This document shows positions 41,205 through 51,399 of a stretch of 64,000 nt of DNA, piece after piece. The stretch comes from Micropterix aruncella (Eukaryota > Arthropoda > Insecta > Lepidoptera > Micropterigidae), in NCBI GenBank assembly GCA_944548615.1, contig OX155972.1:10785161-10849160 (forward strand). Reading direction: 5' to 3'. Below the pieces are notes generated by a model. The model was not told where the DNA came from, did no database searches, and was given only the letters and a program-made list of their open reading frames with translations. Each line of letters starts with the position of its first letter. The stretch's first letter is position 1. Made by a program: the position numbers and the translations under genes.

Positions 41205-41410
41205 AGGAGAGGGAAAGGGAGTGGGGGAGTTATAATGGGCGGGGGGATAGGGGGAAAGTTACAAGGAGGGGTGGGAGAAGGGGTTTGGTGAAAGGGGGGG
41301 AAGAATGGGCGGTAAGGGTGGTAATTGGGAAGGGAGGTGAGGTTGTAGTAGTAGGGGGGGGGGGAGTTGACAGGGGAGGCGGGTAGGGAGAGGGGTTTGG
41401 GGAGGTATTG
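41205..41410. repeat. ~200-bp G-rich tract (strand-asymmetric)
   Basis: Nearly continuous G/A-rich sequence on the plus strand with more than ten G runs of three or more (up to 11 G near 41356). The 130-codon minus frame across it is Pro-rich low complexity and not a gene. Confidence 0.85.
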
Positions 41411-41757
41411 TCCTGTCTCACTTAAATTATATATGTCCAAAACTTCATTTTGTTTCAAACTACGCCAGATTTCAAAATAATGTTTTAAAAACCAGCAATA
41501 AATTTGAAACGCTGTTACATCCATGACAAACGGTTTTCAATCGCCGTCATATTCGTACCGACCAATCATAGCAAAGCAATCTTAAAAAAACTGTCACGGC
41601 GATTAATGGCGAACTATAAGTTCTTCTGTGTTTTGGTGATGTTGCAGCCTAAAGTTATTAGCAAAAGCAGTCAGATCCTAGAGTTTATTTACAAAACCCG
41701 ATGGATCCAAATTTTTATACAAAAAATCAGCTAAATCCTATTTCCAACACAATAATA
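41411..41757. other. No recognised gene
   Basis: Mixed-composition sequence with a 76-codon frame lacking any motif. Confidence 0.35.
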
Positions 41758-42626
41758 CTGCCCCCGATAGTAAAAAGGGCGCAACTAACATTTTTTCCGA
41801 AATAGAGTTATATATATTGCCGTGATCAGCAAAAAAAGACGCATCTGCTCATATTTTTTATATTTTCCTAGCTCGACTGTACACGAAGTTACAGTAACGT
41901 CAAAGGACGCAAGTACATGTATTTTTCTACGAATACTGAGCTAATAGGACGCATTGAATGTAAACTAGAATGAAAAGGCTTATTTGCGTATATTATTATG
42001 TGTTCTTTTCTTTTGGAAAATTTCCATCAGTTCAGAAATTGAAAAGACGCATTTTCTTCTGTACTAAGTAGGTAAGACGTCAGTGATCACTTGCGTCTTT
42101 GCAATCTATTAATTCACTAAGTAGTTTAAGCGCATGTGGCAAATGGGCCTTTTATATTTAGTAATTCCTTTAGATGTTTGGACGCTTAATTAAGAATAGG
42201 AATAATGCAAGTATAACCAATACTGCATTAAAAAGGCGCAAGTAGCCAATTGCGACCTTTCAACTTAAGGAAAAACCTAGTGAGAACTCATGAACACTAA
42301 AAATAAAAGCAGTTCATTGACTATGCTTAGTTGAAAAGACGTAAATGGCTATTTACGACTTTTCAACCTAATATCAAGTATTTTCCTATTTTTTTTTTAC
42401 TAAGATGAAAAGGAAAATTGTTAATAATTCAATAAATAATTAGGATATAGAAAAATTATAAATCACACATTATAGTTAAAACGCAAACCCAATGTATGGC
42501 ATTAACAGAATGTGTCTATAGTTTTTCTTTATGAAAGAGCAAGCATTTAAATAATTTTTACACAAAACATTTTTTATCTCGGTTTAGACTTTATGCTACA
42601 TGCGCCCTTCTTATTATCGGGGGCAG
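41758..42626. mobile_element. TIR element, 869 bp, with internal hairpin modules
   Basis: CTGCCCCCGATAGTAAAAAG GGCGC (41758-41782) is mirrored at 42602-42626, 23 of 25 matching. Inside, AAAAGACGCA-like motifs and their complements recur at ~41842, 41907, 41946, 42045, 42072, 42228 and 42335. Some pair into near-perfect hairpins, such as GTTGAAAAGACGTAAAT with ATTTACGACTTTTCAAC. No coding region. Superfamily unknown. Confidence 0.7.
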
Positions 42627-43323
42627 AATATGCTAATTTAACTGCTAAATCTAATATTGCTTTTAAATATACACTGGTAATTTTACTTATCAAATATTGC
42701 GTAAATTAATGACCTTAATATTTATTATGTAATTCTAATTACCAGAAAATTGATCCTCTTTTAAAATATCTGTAGACCTAGCTGGATCAGACGGAAAACA
42801 AAAATAGACGGCACAATTGGTTTCAACACTGAGAAAAATATTGGGTTGATTCTTGCATTACCATTTTGTTATCACGATATCATACAGAATAACGATGTTT
42901 CGGTAGTATTTTTGTTGAATTACATGGAATATTTGTTGAAACTCCATCACTCGATTATATGTATCAACATTTCCTGACGGTTAATATGGAAATAACAGTA
43001 GGTCTACTCTGGTTTCAACATGATTCATGTGTCCGAATATAACCGTACGTATACTACTACATGCTGTCATGTTAGAATCGAGATCCCAAGGCCGCGATAT
43101 AATGAAATAACATTATGTTTTAACATTACGACACAGTTTCAACCGTCACGCCAACACCGTTACGCGTTATGTTAATTTATAGGTTGGACCACAGTCTGAG
43201 TTGCATACGTAATCCTTGTTAAAACATGCGTATTATTTTTTGCCATGTGATATTTTCTCGTTATATTTTTTCAGTTTATGTCTAAATAAGTGTAAAATGT
43301 GGGATTCGCTTTTACCCTTATTA
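42627..43323. other. No recognised gene
   Basis: Several TTTCAAC/GTTGAAA words recur between 42815 and 43145 (for example TTGGTTTCAACAC, TGTTGAAACTCC, CTGGTTTCAACATG, CAGTTTCAACCG). No array or frame can be defined. Confidence 0.4.
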
Positions 43324-43470
43324 ATGGTTGACTGTAAGATATCGCTATAGCGATAGGTCCGCCATTTGTGCATAAATTGTCTTTTTATTTAACCAGTGTA
43401 ATATTCATTAAGTTATGTTTTTATAGCACGTAAAGTTATTCTATTGTATTCTATTCTATTCCTTATACAT
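43324..43470 (+). repeat. LINE 3' UTR end, second copy, (TATTC)n tail
   Basis: GGTTGACTGTAAGATATCGC through GTTTTTATAGCACGTAAAGT and TATTCTATTGTATTC is nearly identical to 14441-14572. It is heavily 5'-truncated. Confidence 0.8.
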
Positions 43471-43618
43471 TTCTAACGGTAAAATAATCTAATGTAATGA
43501 TGTAATGTACCTACTAATTTAAATAATTATAGAAATAATTATATATATATATATATATATAAAACATGTCCCTAGGTAATATAATACATCCAATCAAATA
43601 ATGTAGATAATATTTAAA

Positions 43619-43690
43619 AAATCGGTTGTATCACCCCAAGATTTTCCCGGCAAGTAGCCAAGGACTGCTTCCTCTGAATTTTCAGCTGAC
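43619..43690 (+). repeat. Family E 5' fragment
   Basis: ATCGGTTGTATCACCCCAAG ATTTTCCCGGCAAG matches the starts at 15945 and 50366. Confidence 0.6.
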
Positions 43691-43904
43691 GTTAGGTGGC
43701 GCGTTCAGCCCAGGCTCTGTCTTCACGCTGTCTGTGGTCGCGTTCAGCTGGGTCGTACGCTGAGTTGCCAAGCTAAAACTAGCGACATATACACGTCTTG
43801 ATTTATTTGTAAGGACATTTGTAATCAGTATAAGCGATATGAAACAACATAAAATACAATTATATACAGGGAACAATACTTACGTCTACTATTTATCTCC
43901 TGGC

Positions 43905-44505
43905 TCACACAAAACTGGGACAGAGAAGTGGAGATTAAGACTCGCACCGAAAATGCACGCAGCGCCTGCATGAAAATGAAAAAGGTCCTTTGCAATCGAA
44001 GCATGAAAATCCCTCTGCGAATACGTCTTCTTCAGTGGTACATCTGGCTCATAATTCAATACGGATGTGAGGCCTGTAATTTTAAGGAAGATCTCAGGAA
44101 ACATATAGAATCATTCGAGATGTAGGCATACAAACGTATGATGCTGATATCTTGGACACGCAAGCTTTGCCAAACTATCAAACAGCGCAAAGCTGCATAC
44201 CTGGATCACGTGCTTAGGCACGGCAGATATGAAATCCTTCAACTCATTATGATGGGAAAAGTTGCAGGGAAAAGAAGACCAGGCCATAGACGGAAATCTT
44301 GGTTGTGGAACATTCGACAATGGGCCGGGATTATGAGTGTCGCTGAATCGTTGTGCCTGGAGAAGGACAAAACGAAATATGCAAAGCTGACTGCCAACTT
44401 TCAATATAGTAGCCGTCATACAAACTGATGACCGGCCCCGTACCTGCCATTGAGCGTAAGGACGGTCGCTTGACGATATTTATTTATTTTATTTATTTTA
44501 TTTAT
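43905..44505 (+). pseudogene. RTE-type LINE ORF C-terminal relic and 3' end
   Basis: One frame reads EIKTRTENARSACMKMKKVL, then LRIRLLQWYIWLIIQYGCEA and IESFEM, a TAG at 44123-44125, then AYKRMMLISWTRKL, AYLDHVLRHGRYEILQLIMM and GKRRPGHRRKSWLWNIRQW. This is the standard C-terminal region of insect RTE-like endonuclease-reverse transcriptases; the TAG stands where Trp (TGG) is expected. The 3' UTR (CGGTCGCTTGACGATATTTA) ends in a (TTTA)n tail and recurs inverted at 56826-56905. Dead, 5'-truncated copy. Confidence 0.82.
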
Positions 44506-44509
44506 CCCT

Positions 44510-44980
44510 AGTATTACATGATTAAATTTTCTATAGTATATTTTACATGATTTAGTCGTACATACAAAATGTGAACCCTGGAAATTTACTAAAGGTGCGG
44601 CTTCGGCGGGATTTTATCACCTCACTAGGCAGAGCCTGTATTGAGGTGATATTTAGTACTGAGTTCATCTGCCGGGTGTATAGGTAATTTATTTAATCTT
44701 GGGAAATCCTACAAGTGTGTATTGTATAACTATTATAGTACATATATAGGTATATATATATATTAAACAAAAAATATTTATTAAATTAAATGAGATATAA
44801 TATATATGGGAGATATATGAATACAGTTATGAGGCTAATGAGATAATAATAACAATAATAAGTAATATAAGTCATCTGTGCACCTATTTAATAACGTTAG
44901 TTACTATCGACTCACAGTGCTCCCTCGTCGAGTGTAACAACCATAATGTTACCAGTCTTTTGCAGTGAGCGTCATTTTCA
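44510..44980. other. No recognised gene
   Basis: AT-rich with (TA)n microsatellite near 44740-44765. Confidence 0.4.
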
Positions 44981-44984
44981 ATGA

Positions 44985-45545
44985 TTGTAGCTTGGCCTAA
45001 TTGCGTGGTAAATATGTTATGGAGTTTTTCGCTAGGTAAATATAGTGTCTTTGTCCAAAGGTCATTCTCATTTTTGGTTGTACATGTCTGTCTTTATGTC
45101 TTGTGTCGTGTCTATGGGCGTTACTGGTCGGCTTGCTATTGTCCCGTTGGAGTTCTTTCCTGTAGCATATCAAGACCTGCCGTACGTATAGCTGTCTTGC
45201 ATCCAACACCATAAAATCACTGTAGAGCTGGTCACTGGAGTAGCGGTATGGCTTCCTGGCTATAACCCTAATCAAGGCCTTTTGGGCCTTTATCAGAGGA
45301 TCCAGATTTGTTTTGGCCATACCACCCCAGCCTAGTTGTCCGTACTTATATTAGCAGAGATTGAGCTAACGCGTAATATATCGTCCTCAAGACATTGATT
45401 TCAAAGACGTTTCGAATATTTTTAAAGACATACATTAGTTTTCTCATTCTTGACGCTGTGATGTCAACATGGTCATACCATTTTAGGTTATTGTCAATAG
45501 TGATTCCTAGGTATTTTATTGGACATGCTTTTTTGGCTGAGTTTT
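44985..45545 (-). pseudogene. LINE reverse transcriptase C-terminal relic (frameshifted)
   Basis: Minus strand. One frame gives IKYLGITIDNNLKWYDHVDI, ASRMRKLMYVFKNIRNVFEI and LRTIYYALAQSLL (about 45540 to 45345). After a one-base shift another gives YKYGQLGWGGMAKTNLDPLI and KAQKALIRVIARKPYRYSSD (about 45343 to 45200). These are consecutive segments of a Jockey-like ORF2 C-terminus. The fragment at 51125-51397 (GWGGCGKTLLEPLQVAQKF) is a relative. Nonfunctional. Confidence 0.75.
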
Positions 45546-45549
45546 TTTA

Positions 45550-45855
45550 TTATGACAAGCTTCAAGTGAGTGGTTTAGTACATCGATTTTCGATTTTCTG
45601 GCTTAGTTTGATGTACTGAATCGCCCACTTAAAAGATGTCACTATTAAAAAAATCAACCTGTGTAATAAACAATATCGACAATATCGATAATATTTTATC
45701 GATATTTTTTTATGCGACATGACATGACATGACCTTTACTACAGATCTGAGTGAGAGATCGTAACGTTATGAAAGTGCGAAAGGGATGCCATGAATCTAA
45801 TGATTTTTGGCCCAGTCATCAGTTTGTATGGCGGCGACTATAGTTGTAGAGGCGC
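45550..45855 (+). repeat. Dispersed repeat family G, copy 1
   Basis: Matches 56145-56430 in inverse orientation over ~290 bp: TTTAGTACATCGATTTTCG, CAATATCGATAATATTTTATCG, GATCTGAGTGAGAGATCGTA, CAGTTTGTATGGCGGCGACT. Ends with the block also found in the RTE 3' relics (GTCATACAAACTGA inverted). Followed by a short (AAG)n. Confidence 0.75.
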
Positions 45856-45859
45856 GATA

Positions 45860-47170
45860 AGAAGAAGAAGAAGAAACTGTCTACTTTTCTCTCTCTGTCT
45901 GTCTTCCGGTGATTTTCAAATGGTGTATTTCCATTTATTATTAGGATATCCGCAAGCGCACGTATCCAATCGGGTGTGCGATTGACAAAGGTAACCGCAG
46001 AGAAGTGATTGCAATCAAAGCCTGGCCAAGTTTAGAGCCGTTTCCGTTGCGGCAGTCACGTGACCTCCGGTTTGCACCGGAAGTGGGGCATCGGCCACTC
46101 CCGCCAATATCCGTCTCACCACAGATGAACAGACAGACACTGAATGTAGAGAAAGGGGAAAGGGGGTAACCGCAAATGTTGACAACTTCACATTTAGCTT
46201 TTTTAGATCTGTATTCCGTGGCGTGCACAGCATAAAGGCATACACGCACTTCCTACCCAGTTACAAAACCTTGCTTCTTATTTCATTACGAATGTTTCAC
46301 ATTTCATCAGTATTTCACATCATTACGAATATAGGAGGAGAAAAATCTCCTTCATTATGAGGAGAAAAATCTTTGTATCGATCTAATTGTATTTTGTGTC
46401 TATTTATGTATTGTATTTATTATACAGTTGAAAGAAATAAGTTCAATCAGTATTTATAAATCAGTTCAAAGAAATAAGCAAGTTTTTATAATTTTTAAAA
46501 AAGAAAAAGAAAAAAAATTGGAATAATGTCTTTATTTTGAACTTTGTTTTTTTGTTTTTTTTTTAATAATGTGAACAGTTGTGATCACGATGCTCTGTCT
46601 ATCAGTAAGCAAAAGCTAATATCGTTTATTTACGCTATATTTACTACCGCTAGGTTTTGCACCGCGCTCGAAAGCTTCTCATACCTTTATTTAACAGTCG
46701 ACTTCTTCAAATTTTTAATTAAAAAAAAAACGAAAAACATTTTTTTTTGTATTTTCCCAAAAAAAATATCAAAATTGTTTACCACATTGTACTGATTCCA
46801 ACACTAAAAAAATGCCCGTCCAGTAAAAACATCCCGTATAACATAATGTATAATAGATTTTATTACATAAATCTTAACAAAATACTTTTATATTTGTTAA
46901 TATAAAACGGTGGAGGGTTACTATTATTTTTTCTTCCTTTTCTCTATTCTTTTTTTCTCTTCGAATTATATTCATTTTATACTATTCTCTTTTATTTGTT
47001 TCTTTCTTTTCTTTTTTCTTTTTTAATTTTTATTTGTTTTAGTTTATTTGGATTTTATTGTGATTTTTTTTAATTTTAGGTTCATTTAATGGTGGTTTCC
47101 AGTACCAATAATAGGTGTGTCCTGAAAACTAGGAAAATAGATTTCCTGAGGATACCATTATTCCTGAGGA
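45860..47170. other. No recognised gene
   Basis: 45940-46200 is GC-richer and has overlapping minus frames (76-102 codons) without motifs. 46250-47090 is T-rich low complexity. Confidence 0.4.
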
Positions 47171-47176
47171 TACAAT

Positions 47177-47282
47177 TTCCATACTATTCCTTTACTATTC
47201 CTATACTATTACTGTACTATTCCTGTACTATTCCTGTACTATTCCTGTACTATTTCTATACTATTCCTGTACTAATCCTGTA
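47177..47282. repeat. Minisatellite CTATTCCTGTA (10-11-bp unit)
   Basis: About ten imperfect units (ACTATTCCTGT, ACTATTTCTAT, ACTATTCCTAT) in tandem. Confidence 0.85.
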
Positions 47283-47454
47283 GGTAATATTCTGATACTG
47301 TTCCTGAGAATACAATTCCAGCGTTCATAGTTTCATAAATTACATAGTTTTTGTCTATTTTCGGTTTAAATTTTTGATTTTCTTTTTTTTTGTCTACATA
47401 TTATGTTGTGTTGACAGCTGCAAATTAATATTTAACAACCTATTATATAAAAAA

Positions 47455-47818
47455 GTACAAAAAAACGACTGCTGGTACAGCAAGTGAACTATTGTATTTT
47501 TATTTATTTTAATTACGGTTTCTTATAAAATATTTGCTGTTTATATAGTTTATACATTAGACACCATATATTTAGTCAAATTTATTGACATTTTGATATT
47601 TGGACATTAAGACAACAAGACAGTTAAGGTTGGAAGGATATAAAGATTCTAACTATTGTTAGAATCTTTATATCCTCTAGATTTATAAGTGTGTGCTATT
47701 GCACACACTTATAAATCGGTTCAAGCGTTTAGAAGTTATGGCGGAATAAAGAAACGGAAAACATACATAGTATGACCCCTGAACACATTACACTTGTTTG
47801 GGAGTCGTGTAAAAAACA
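47455..47818 (+). repeat. Dispersed repeat family C, copy 2, carrying two hairpins
   Basis: Collinear with 12335-12730 (ACGACTGCTGGTACAGCAAG, AAGTTATGGCGGAATAAAGA, GAGTCGTGTAA). Two perfect hairpins are present at 47636-47675 and 47680-47717 that have no full counterpart in copy 1. Confidence 0.65.
47636..47717. repeat. Two adjacent perfect hairpins with identical TATT loops
   Basis: First: 18-bp arms GGATATAAAGATTCTAAC (47636-47653) and inverse (47658-47675). Second: 17-bp arms GATTTATAAGTGTGTGC (47680-47696) and inverse (47701-47717). Both loops are TATT and no arm has a mismatch. Confidence 0.92.
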
Positions 47819-47891
47819 AGTACCTTACGGACTTGCTGAATGACTAAGCAAAATGTTAACCTATTGAGTAAGTAAAAAAACCGAAATCTTA

Positions 47892-48200
47892 GGGGCTCTC
47901 TAGACGATCAAGCATGCTTGTCAAGCATCGCGTTGCGGGCTGGGAGGGAAACGTAAACCGCAGGATATATCAAAATATTTTTAAAAATATTTACCAATAA
48001 TGCCTAATTTTGTAGTTTGATACTAGGGAGTCATTCATCAATTAATTACGTCTAAATAACGTGACTCCCTGGAATAAACTACAAAATTGGGCATTTTTGG
48101 TAAACAAAAAAAAAATATTTGCATATTTCCAAAGGTTTATGATCCCTTCCCAGCCCGCGACGCGATGCTTGACAAGCATGCTTATCATCTAGAGAGCCCC
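47892..48200. mobile_element. Tourist-like (PIF/Harbinger-type) MITE, copy 1
   Basis: Long imperfect palindrome from GGGGCTCTCTAGACGATCAA to its inverse ending TCTAGAGAGCCCC. Flanked by TTA on both sides, the TWA duplication of PIF/Harbinger elements. The arms also hold AGCATGCTTGTCAAGCATCG and ACGTGACTCCCTGG. Confidence 0.75.
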
Positions 48201-48225
48201 TTACAGAAACAGGCTTCCTAGCTAA

Positions 48226-48524
48226 GGGGCTCTCTAGACAATCAAGCATGCTTGTCAAGCATCGCGTCGCGGGCTGGGAGGGGATCGTAAATCGCAGGAA
48301 ATATGCAAATATTTTTTATTTTTTTTCGAAAAATGCCTAATTTTGTAGTTTTATACCAGGGAGTCACATCATCCGTCAATCAATTACTTCTAATTAACGT
48401 GACTCCCTGGTATAAACTACAAAATTCGGATTTTTTGATAAATATTATAAAAAAATATTTGCATATTTCCTGCGGTTTAGGATCCTCTCCCTGCTTGCGA
48501 CGCGAAGCTTGTCTAGAGAGCCCC
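48226..48524. mobile_element. Tourist-like MITE, copy 2
   Basis: Same family as 47892-48200, 25 bp downstream, flanked by TAA at 48223-48225 and 48525-48527. Its right arm has lost ~20 bp (GCATGCTTGACAAG-type segment shortened to GAAGCTTG). Confidence 0.75.
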
Positions 48525-48527
48525 TAA

Positions 48528-49072
48528 GACTTAGCATGATATTACAATTTGTGAATTATAACTTGGGGATATTTCATTGTATATAACTAAGTTTTGCCTT
48601 ATATTGGACTTAGTGAGTTGTTACAGAACGGTGACGATATAGTATCACTATGCCCAAGAATAATTCCTCTGACTGATACATATTTGATGTTCTCCAAACT
48701 CTCTCACTGCTGAGTGAGTCAGGAATAAACAATCTGTGCTGTTTGAAAAACATTACCCGAGCGTAAACAGCGTGGAATCAATTCTGTGTGTGGAGAGATA
48801 CAGAAGAAGTGATTGCGAGACGTGAAAGGTTTTATACGTATTTTGAAACGAATATTTCTGAGTTTATTTGTCGTAGCAAGCACCAATAATTCGGCATGTC
48901 ACTGGCAATAGTCCGTATGTTTATACGAATATATATACTTATGCTCCCTTTAACTTAAATATTTCTCCGTTAACACTTTTATATAAATGTGGACAACGTT
49001 TGGAGAAAAACACGCTCTTGTATGAAAAAAATGTTATTAATCAGAACCGGGTACGTGGAAAAATTGTGAAGC
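48528..49072. other. No recognised gene
   Basis: AT-rich; no frame or repeat assigned. Confidence 0.4.
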
Positions 49073-49076
49073 TTAA

Positions 49077-49990
49077 CCCTTTGTAGCCCAAAATCTTCAA
49101 ACAAAAAATAATCTTGATAATGAGATAGGTTTAGGCAAATAAAAAAACACGTATTTCTCAGAAATTCAAAAATATTTATTATTAATCATTTATTTGACTT
49201 TTAAGGGAATGTGACATTACTGTAAAATTGAGTTGAACGTATAAAAAAGCATTTATGTTGTATGGAAAAATTTGAAACAATTATTTTGTTCATTGTGGCA
49301 TAATGATACACTGCATTTTTCACAAATTGTTTGTGAAATGCCAGTGCACTTGGGAATCTTGCAACGTATCCTTTTTTTAACCCAAATCGGCCAATGACCG
49401 ACCTGGTCCTGCCTTACTGAGAATGGAGGAACATGTTGCTCAGGGCCCTTATGTTTTTTGGCTTGAATTTCGTCTTCTAAAGACCTTCGACTCTTGATGT
49501 TAGGCTTCAGGCCAAGCTCGCATAAGGTCTCGCCTAGCTCAAGTCTAAATTATGCTGAAGACATTTGTTTGCCGTTGAGATATTTTGCCTTCCTTACTCT
49601 TAGGTATAATAACCAAGAATTTGCCATAGTCAGTTCCAGTAAATGTTAGAACAACTTGCCATCTTTTGCTTCGAAATTTTAAATGGATAAAATTATATTC
49701 CTACCTACAGGTTTCCACGAAAACCACACAATTGTATACACTTTTAATAATTTTTTTTCAGTCATTCAACACCTGCCTTAGTTCTAATTTATCACTTTCA
49801 TCAACGCCCAACATTAAACTCACATAAGTCGCTTAGTTACGCTATCTATGATTTTTACTCGATACTAAGTGGTAGGATACAGTAGTGCTAGACGGATTCA
49901 AATGAACTAAATGAATTTAATGCCTTATTTAGGAGGACTTTAGGGGGATTAGTAGTTTGTTACAGAAATGTCACATGAAGCTATAAAGGG
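49077..49990 (-). mobile_element. piggyBac-type element, internally deleted, TTAA-flanked
   Basis: TTAA at 49073-49076 and 49991-49994. Inward ends CCCTTTGTAGC and CCCTTTATAGC (inverted) have the CCCTTT start usual for piggyBac. The interior keeps only the C-terminal end of the transposase, on the minus strand. Confidence 0.8.
49253..49552 (-). pseudogene. piggyBac transposase C-terminal cysteine-rich domain (relic)
   Basis: About 98 uninterrupted codons ending at TAA (49255-49253). RLELGETLCELGLKPNIKSR and PEQHVPPFSVRQDQVGHW precede a zinc-binding tail RCKIPKCTGISQTICEKC, then SLCHNEQNNCFKIFH. The C..C…C..C…LC…CF..FH pattern is that of the C-terminal CRD that binds the TIRs in piggyBac-family transposases. 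The catalytic DDD core is absent; an in-frame stop lies just upstream. The relic could not transpose by itself. Confidence 0.8.
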
Positions 49991-49999
49991 TTAATAATG

Positions 50000-50365
50000 A
50001 AAAATCAAAATCAACTAATTAGAATAAAACAAAATCGAAATGGCGCAAGAAAGTTGAATTTTGGAAAAAAAATTAAAAACACTTAATTTTGGTTAAACTC
50101 AGAATATTTTTTTTATCCTCAATATGAATATAATTAAATAGCAAAACTAACGACTACTGAATAGTGAGTAATACAATGTACCTGCAATGCAACATTTAAT
50201 AACACAGCTTCCTATCCCCACACCGTCGAATCAGTCCGGCAATACAATAGAGGACTATTATTACTAAAGTCAGAGATAGAGGCAATTCCAGTTTTTCCAG
50301 CGCGCAACAAGCTGTGGCATGACATTATCGCTAAGTACCGATTCAAAATACTCAACAAAAAAAAA
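50000..50365. other. No recognised gene
   Basis: AT-rich; no supported feature. Confidence 0.4.
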
Positions 50366-50880
50366 CGGTTGTGTCACCCTGAGATTTTCACGGCAAGAAG
50401 CCAAACACTGATATCATCTGAATATTAATTTGACAAATAAAATCGATGAACGCCCTCGCTCGTCCGGCAGACGAACCTGGCTGGATTTCGACGACACCGC
50501 CTCGGGCGGTGCAGTTCCTTTCCCGGATAAGAGCCAATCGCCAATATATGGCCTTCATATTTGATTAAAATATATGACGGAATTGAATTATAATTTGTGT
50601 AGCTTTTATATGGGATATTCCATCCAAAATTTCACAATGTGATTTCGGCACAACAAGGCGTGTACCAAATTTTAATTCTCTAACTGCAATATTTCAAGAT
50701 TGACGTGTAACTAGCGCGCCCTCTAGTGGGCCAATTTAAACTACAATCTTTTCAACTCTTGCCATGACCGAATGATGACTGCGTACTGAATTTCAGGTCA
50801 ATCTGATGAAGCGTTTAGGCTCTATCGTAGAGTAATTCACATACACAGTCACACACAGACACACAGTCTTTCAAATATAT
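50366..50880 (+). repeat. Dispersed repeat family E, long copy
   Basis: Starts AAACGGTTGTGTCACCCTGA and includes CCTGGCTGGATTTCGACGAC, GCCATGACCGAATGATGACT, TTTCAGGTCAATCTGATGAA and CACACACAGACACACAGTC. It shows that the E segments at 15945 and 17000 belong to one repeat. No frame. Confidence 0.65.
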
Positions 50881-51124
50881 TTCTATAAACATGGTATTAT
50901 TGCAAACACATACAAAATTAAATAGTTACCTTAGAACAGATGCCGGCCTATTTAGATGACGTTGCTACTAGACTATGCGATTATTTGTTTTCTGTTTTGA
51001 ATACTTTTTAAAAATAGTATTGTGCATAATTCCTAAGCTGAAATTGTTTACTCTTATTTTATGTTTGAATTACTCAATAAATAAATAAACATTAAAACAT
51101 AAGCGCAAGGGTAGTAGTGCTCTG

Positions 51125-51397
51125 CGATTAAGTAAAATAATTGGATGGGGTGGATGTGGTAAAACCCTGCTAGAGCCATTGCAAGTTGCGCAGAAATTTA
51201 TATTAAACATTATTCTACATAGACCATATCGCCATCCCACTAATGAACTTTATAAGGAAGCTAAAGTTCTTGATTGTAGGCAACTTTTTCTTAAAACTTT
51301 CCCCTTAAGGCTATTTTTGGACAATAGCTCAAATTTAGGAATAATTCAGAACCGGCGACCAAAGAGACAAATTTTAGAAAATAGCATGATACCCTGA
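51125..51397 (+). pseudogene. LINE reverse transcriptase C-terminal relic
   Basis: Frame reads IIGWGGCGKTLLEPLQVAQK, FILNIILHRPYRHPTNELYK and EAKVLDCRQLFLKTFPL. Same domain position as the minus-strand relic at 44985-45545. About 90 codons, 5'-truncated; followed by an AT-rich stretch that may be its 3' UTR. Confidence 0.7.
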
Positions 51398-51399
51398 AT

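Noticed and set aside
41132..41524. 130-codon Pro-rich minus frame
   Set aside because: Translation of the G-rich tract; low complexity with no domain.
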